Part shown: piece by piece, positions 4,305 through 7,574 of the stretch
How the letters are laid out: the number at the start of each line of letters is the position of its first letter
How positions within the stretch are numbered: the first letter of the stretch is position 1
Assembly (NCBI GenBank): GCA_026692885.1
Contig: JAPLNJ010000081.1
Location: 1 to 7,574 of the forward strand
DNA length: 7,574 nt
DNA from: Planctomycetota bacterium
GTDB taxonomy: Bacteria > Planctomycetota > Planctomycetia > Pirellulales > Pirellulaceae
Direction of reading: 5' to 3'
The notes under the pieces: model-generated
The model's database searches: none
Told to the model about the DNA's origin: nothing
The model's input: only the letters and a program-made list of their open reading frames with translations
Position numbers and translations under genes: made by a program

Positions 4305-7049
4305 ATGAGGCCGTTACGGACGCTGGCGGAGCAGTTCTCAGGGTCACGCACCGAGCTAGGAAAGAGCGGTTGGCGTCTGTCGGCAAGGCGAGCCAGGGGT
4401 TGCGGTGCGATCGGCCTGCTGGCGGCGTGCCTGCTCGTGGCCGACACGGGGCGGGCGAACGAACGGGCGTCCGGCGAAGACCAATCGCTGCTGACCGTCC
4501 GGGTGGGAGTCCAGCCGTACGCCGACGATGGCATCTTCAAGGACGAAGAACGCGAGCGTTATCGTGAGCTGTGCCAGGAGATCGCCGACTACGTGCGGGA
4601 TCAGTACCACCGCCCAATTCGCATCCAGATTGCCACCGGCTCGTACGCCGACCTGTACTACTGGTGCCAACATGAGATGATCGACATCGCAGTCGTTACG
4701 CCGGGTGTCTATGCGCTGCTCGTCGACCAACTCCGCGACCGCTGGACCTATCTCTGCACGATGGGGCAGGGACCCGATCGGAAGCAATTCCAGTACGGGG
4801 TGGAGTGCGTGGCGGCGGCGGACGCCCGGATCGAGAGCCTCGAACAGATTCGAACGGCCTTCTACAGCGGTCTGTTGGACATTTTCCTGGTCGACCCGAA
4901 GTCTACCTCCGGTGGCATTTTTCCGTTGGCGTTTCTCAAGCAGCAGGACATCCCGGCCTATGACAAGAAAGCCTTGGACCGGAAACACGGCCCGGTCAGT
5001 CACGTGATCTACACAGGTTCCCACGGAGACTGCCTGAAGACCCTCTCGCGAACCAGCTTGGGCACTGCGGCGGATCCGCAACCGGGCCGCCTGCGAATCG
5101 GCTTCGTGTGGGACGGCGCGTTGCAGAACGCCCTGGCAACCGGTTTGCCGGTCAAACGGGTCGTGTTACCCGAGCTGGAGGCCATCAAGATCCCGGAGTC
5201 GGCGGTGGTCGTGAACACGGGTTTCTACCGCCAGCATCAAGCACTACTCGACCAGTTGTCCCAGCGTCGGGACTTTTTGCGTCTACCGCAGTACGAGGAG
5301 AAGTACGATCGCATCCGTCGTTGGCGCGACGAGCTCTCGCTCGAACCGCCGGCGGCCAGCGACCGGACCGACTGGCCGAACTTCTTCCGGCAATTGGAGA
5401 CGCACATGCGGACCCATAAGACGCCGCCCCGGATGGCTTTGGTGCTGGCCGGCGGCGGGGCCAAGTGTGCTTTTCAGGTTGGTGTGATCCGGGCGATCGA
5501 AGAGGAGTTTCGCAAGTATCGTGCAGGAGATTTCCGGAAGTTCGTGCAGGACAATCAGCTCAACATTCCAGACCTTGACATCTCCCTGGTCGTGGGCACC
5601 TCCGGCGGCGCCATCAATGCCCTGCCCGCAGCTTTGGGAACGTACAAGACCGACCACGGGGTGCAGATCTTGCGCGGGGTCTGGCAGTCGTTGGATGCCC
5701 GCGACATCCTGCAGCCGGAACTGGCCGTCCGCTTGAGCATCGGCGCGCTGATCTTCCTGATCCAATTCGTTGCGGTGTTGCTGCTGGTCCGGATTTCTTG
5801 GGGCGGGCGGGCGCTGCTCGCCCGGGCACGTCGCGGACGCGTCGTGGCCGCGGTGTTGCTGCTCGTCGGCACCGCCCAAATCGACTGGGCGGCGGCGGGC
5901 TGGAAACTGCCGTGGGACGCCTTGTACTACATCAACTCCGGGCTGTTTGTCGTCTGGGCGCTCGCCGCGTCGGGTACGATGATTGTGGGCGGACTGCTGG
6001 TGGCGACGGGTGCCCTGGTGGGGCTGTTCGACCTCCGACTGCGGCGACGGGGCAGCTTCCTGGCCATGTCGCCCCGCACTGCGCGCGAGACGATTGCGTG
6101 GCTCACGCTGATCATCCTGGTGTCCGCCGTCCCAATTGCCTTGCATGCAGCGAGTTTCGTTTCGCATACGCAAGGGCTGGAAGCTCACATCGCGCACGCG
6201 GCCGAACAGCTGATCAATGAACGGCTGACCAGCCGCCAGCGCACCCATACGCCGGTCCACACCCGCGACTTGGGGGAACTGGGCCGAGTGATTCTGGAGG
6301 AAGGACTGCTGGAGCGGGACCTGATGATCACGGCGACCATTCTGCCGGAACGCAGCGACGACGTGTCGGAAACCGACGTGTACTTCTATGCTAGCGCCGA
6401 ACCCAGCGACAAACAAAACGTCAGCCACATGCTCCAAGATCCTCGCGTGCAGTATCTGAACACGCCCAGTCGCCGCGGCATGTTGTTGCAGGCGGTGATG
6501 GGTTCCGGCGCCGTCTTTCCGGTCTTCCCCGCCCGCACCATCGTCGACTGCCCGACCCCCGGCCATCGTCTCCAACTGGTGGACGGGAGTTTCTGCCATC
6601 ACAACCCGATCGAAGCGGCGACGCTCTGGGGGGCGACTCACGTGATTGTGGTCAATCCCAGTCCGGCGGTAAGCGAGGTGCTGGACCCGTACCGTCGCAC
6701 GCTGTACGAGAATTCCCAAGTGGCTCTGCAGCAACTGTTCGATCAGGCCCAGAACCTGGATCGCCGTGCCGAACAGAACCGGAACCTGACGGTGTTCTTC
6801 ATCAATCCGGAGGCGGACAAGCACGACATCTCCCTGCTCAGTTTCGCGAAGAAGCCGATCGAAGACGCGATCGACCACGCGCAAGGCGAGTTGGATCAGA
6901 AGCAAAAACCGTTCCGCCGCCGCCTGGGCCGTCCACAGTTTCTGGAGTTCCTCAAGACGACTGCAGACAACGACGCGAACAGCGATCCCGACACGGGAAG
7001 GGCGTCGTGGGGAGACCTTGATCGTAAGATCGCGCACTGCTGTCAGTGA
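4305..7049 (+). CDS. Membrane-anchored PhnD-like binding domain fused to patatin-like phospholipase
   Basis: A 914-residue protein. Residues 1-33 are basic, 34-46 hydrophobic, and GRA at 50-51 is a possible signal cleavage point. Residues 64-318 read as a PhnD/phosphonate-type periplasmic binding domain: VRVGVQPY at the start, SYADLYYWC and MIDIAVVTPGVY (113-136), the hallmark DPKSTSGGIFPLAFL (197-211), SHGDCLKTL (239-247) and RIGFVWDGALQ (264-274). From 377 a patatin-like phospholipase (PNPLA) begins: glycine-rich oxyanion loop G383-G384-G385-A-K387, nucleophile S433 in GTSGG, and D760 in VDGSFCHHNP as the second dyad residue. Between S433 and D760, residues 478-618 form about four membrane helices with basic loops (501-512 and 577-593). 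The expected activity is acyl-ester hydrolysis of membrane lipids, tuned by a bound ligand; substrate and ligand are unknown. The positive-inside rule places both domains in the periplasm. Position 388 is Cys where Gly is usual. The last 12 codons lie in a repeat. It has its own promoter and is monocistronic. Confidence 0.92.
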   Translation: MRPLRTLAEQFSGSRTELGKSGWRLSARRARGCGAIGLLAACLLVADTGRANERASGEDQSLLTVRVGVQPYADDGIFKDEERERYRELCQEIADYVRDQYHRPIRIQIATGSYADLYYWCQHEMIDIAVVTPGVYALLVDQLRDRWTYLCTMGQGPDRKQFQYGVECVAAADARIESLEQIRTAFYSGLLDIFLVDPKSTSGGIFPLAFLKQQDIPAYDKKALDRKHGPVSHVIYTGSHGDCLKTLSRTSLGTAADPQPGRLRIGFVWDGALQNALATGLPVKRVVLPELEAIKIPESAVVVNTGFYRQHQALLDQLSQRRDFLRLPQYEEKYDRIRRWRDELSLEPPAASDRTDWPNFFRQLETHMRTHKTPPRMALVLAGGGAKCAFQVGVIRAIEEEFRKYRAGDFRKFVQDNQLNIPDLDISLVVGTSGGAINALPAALGTYKTDHGVQILRGVWQSLDARDILQPELAVRLSIGALIFLIQFVAVLLLVRISWGGRALLARARRGRVVAAVLLLVGTAQIDWAAAGWKLPWDALYYINSGLFVVWALAASGTMIVGGLLVATGALVGLFDLRLRRRGSFLAMSPRTARETIAWLTLIILVSAVPIALHAASFVSHTQGLEAHIAHAAEQLINERLTSRQRTHTPVHTRDLGELGRVILEEGLLERDLMITATILPERSDDVSETDVYFYASAEPSDKQNVSHMLQDPRVQYLNTPSRRGMLLQAVMGSGAVFPVFPARTIVDCPTPGHRLQLVDGSFCHHNPIEAATLWGATHVIVVNPSPAVSEVLDPYRRTLYENSQVALQQLFDQAQNLDRRAEQNRNLTVFFINPEADKHDISLLSFAKKPIEDAIDHAQGELDQKQKPFRRRLGRPQFLEFLKTTADNDANSDPDTGRASWGDLDRKIAHCCQ
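7012..7035 (+). repeat. 24-bp repeat inside the 3' end of the phospholipase gene
   Basis: The segment beginning GAGACCTTGATC matches 7241-7264 at 21 of 24 positions. It encodes part of the last residues (GDLDRKIA), so the extreme C-terminus of the protein is probably repeat-derived. Confidence 0.7.
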
Positions 7050-7080
7050 CAAAGAGTGGACGATCGTGGGAATAGGGACG

Positions 7081-7098
7081 GCCCCAACTTCGTGGGGC
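7081..7098. repeat. GCCCCA/TGGGGC hairpin after the phospholipase stop
   Basis: GCCCCA (7081-7086) and TGGGGC (7093-7098) form a six-base stem around ACTTCG, 31 bases after the stop. No T-tract follows, so intrinsic termination is doubtful. It resembles the GCCCC-N3-GGGGC hairpins at 3714-3726, 3963-3975 and 7205-7217 and is more likely part of the repeat family. Confidence 0.45.
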
Positions 7099-7152
7099 GC
7101 AGGAACGGGTTCGTAGGTCAGACGCTGGTTGCTAGCGGGCCAGAGCGGCACC

Positions 7153-7181
7153 GGGGCGAGAACCTGGGATCACGATCAGGG
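7153..7181 (+). repeat. Direct repeat flanking the phospholipase gene, right copy
   Basis: The bases GGGGCGAGAACCTGGGATC followed by ACGATCAGGG match the outer end of the palindromic element at 3971-4000, in the same orientation. Another short hairpin, GCCCC-TGC-GGGGC, follows at 7205-7217. This looks like an isolated half of the same element family. Confidence 0.75.
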
Positions 7182-7246
7182 CGCTGTCCGGCACTGTCAT
7201 GTGCGCCCCTGCGGGGCAAGCAGCGAAACAGGGTCTTAGTGAGACC

Positions 7247-7302
7247 TTGATCATAAGGTTGCGCTGATCCGCTGCTAGCGTTTTGCGCAACCTTATGATC
7301 AA
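7247..7302. repeat. Perfect 18-bp inverted repeat
   Basis: TTGATCATAAGGTTGCGC (7247-7264) and its exact reverse complement (7285-7302) flank a 20-base loop. The left arm overlaps the repeat copy at 7241-7264. A small hairpin, GGTCT-TAGTG-AGACC (7232-7246), directly precedes it. A transcript would fold strongly and could slow decay or impede polymerase, but no T-tract follows the right arm. Confidence 0.85.
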
Positions 7303-7574
7303 TGCCTGGGACCAGCACGGGAATCGCGCGCGGTGTCGGTCCGGGTGTGACCGTCAGACGGGACTTGCGGCGATGTGGGCGTAGAATGACGCACAGCTCG
7401 GCGCAGTTGTTTTCTGCGGAGATCGTGCGAAATCGTGTTGTTGTCCTGAGTGGGCAGGGAGGCGTGGAGCGACCTGACGCGTGGTGGTCGACGCACCGCA
7501 GGGGTTCGCCGCCCACGACAGGCCCGCGCTGGCGGTACTCGCGCAGCTCGGATTTCCCCAACGGAGGCGGCAGT
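7303..7574. other. Right-end region without a supported gene
   Basis: Frames stay open on both strands but give no recognisable protein, and none combines a start, a ribosome site and normal composition. TAGAAT at 7382-7387 could be a -10 element for a rightward gene, but no -35 is found at 16-18 bases. A GTG near 7481 opens a frame to the window edge; it is too short to judge. Confidence 0.45.

Noticed and set aside
4422..4430. Lipobox-like LLAAC (residues 38-42) suggesting the phospholipase is a lipoprotein
   Set aside because: A hydrophobic LLVAD follows the Cys, so the stretch is better read as the continuing signal or anchor helix; not called.
5283..7151. 622-codon minus-strand open frame across the phospholipase gene
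   Set aside because: GC-rich codon usage on the real strand keeps the opposite strand open; the translation is rich in His, Gln and Arg with no motif, and the plus strand carries conserved domains.
7118..7561. 147-codon minus-strand frame at the right end
   Set aside because: It runs through the perfect 18-bp inverted repeat and the direct repeat, with no recognisable domain or ribosome site.
1..7574. CRISPR arrays, tRNA or rRNA genes, transposase genes
   Set aside because: No regularly spaced identical repeats, no cloverleaf or rRNA signatures and no transposase motifs were seen on either strand; the repeats found are palindromic and irregular.

Overview
The window looks like chromosomal DNA from a GC-rich planctomycete (Pirellula/Rhodopirellula-like). 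I infer this from the style of the proteins (a stand-alone STAS protein, a Gfo/Idh/MocA oxidoreductase, an N-terminal TPR secreted protein), sparsely packed genes, and intergenic DNA filled with palindromic dispersed repeats of a kind I associate with planctomycete genomes. No database search was possible, so the taxonomy is inference.

Layout. Positions 1-291 (minus) carry the first 97 codons of an exported TPR protein that runs off the left edge. Positions 292-771 hold no convincing gene, only a GNRA-looped hairpin repeat near 691-710. A good sigma70-type promoter (772-800) leads to a small STAS-domain protein (843-1196). Its stop codon lies inside a perfect 31-bp inverted repeat (1193-1281), which separates it from a convergent oxidoreductase gene (1372-2412, minus). 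A repeat mosaic (about 2600-2833) precedes a secreted protein gene (2927-4030). The first ~190 residues of that protein look genuine. Its C-terminus is read through a ~300-bp giant imperfect palindrome (3695-3993), so it is probably a decayed or truncated gene.

The centrepiece is 4305-7049. It encodes a 914-residue exported membrane protein that joins a PhnD-like periplasmic binding domain to a patatin-like phospholipase domain. The catalytic Ser and Asp of the phospholipase are separated by a multi-helix membrane segment. It has its own promoter (4193-4221) and a clear Shine-Dalgarno sequence that fixes the start. The arrangement suggests a ligand-sensing, membrane-anchored lipid hydrolase on the outer face of the inner membrane. 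That role is inference.

The gene is bracketed by related repeat fragments (3971-4000 and 7153-7181). Its last dozen codons match another repeat that recurs at 7241-7264 as one arm of a perfect 18-bp inverted repeat. Positions 7303-7574 show no confident gene. There is no clear operon: every gene appears to have its own promoter or to be separated from its neighbours by repeats.
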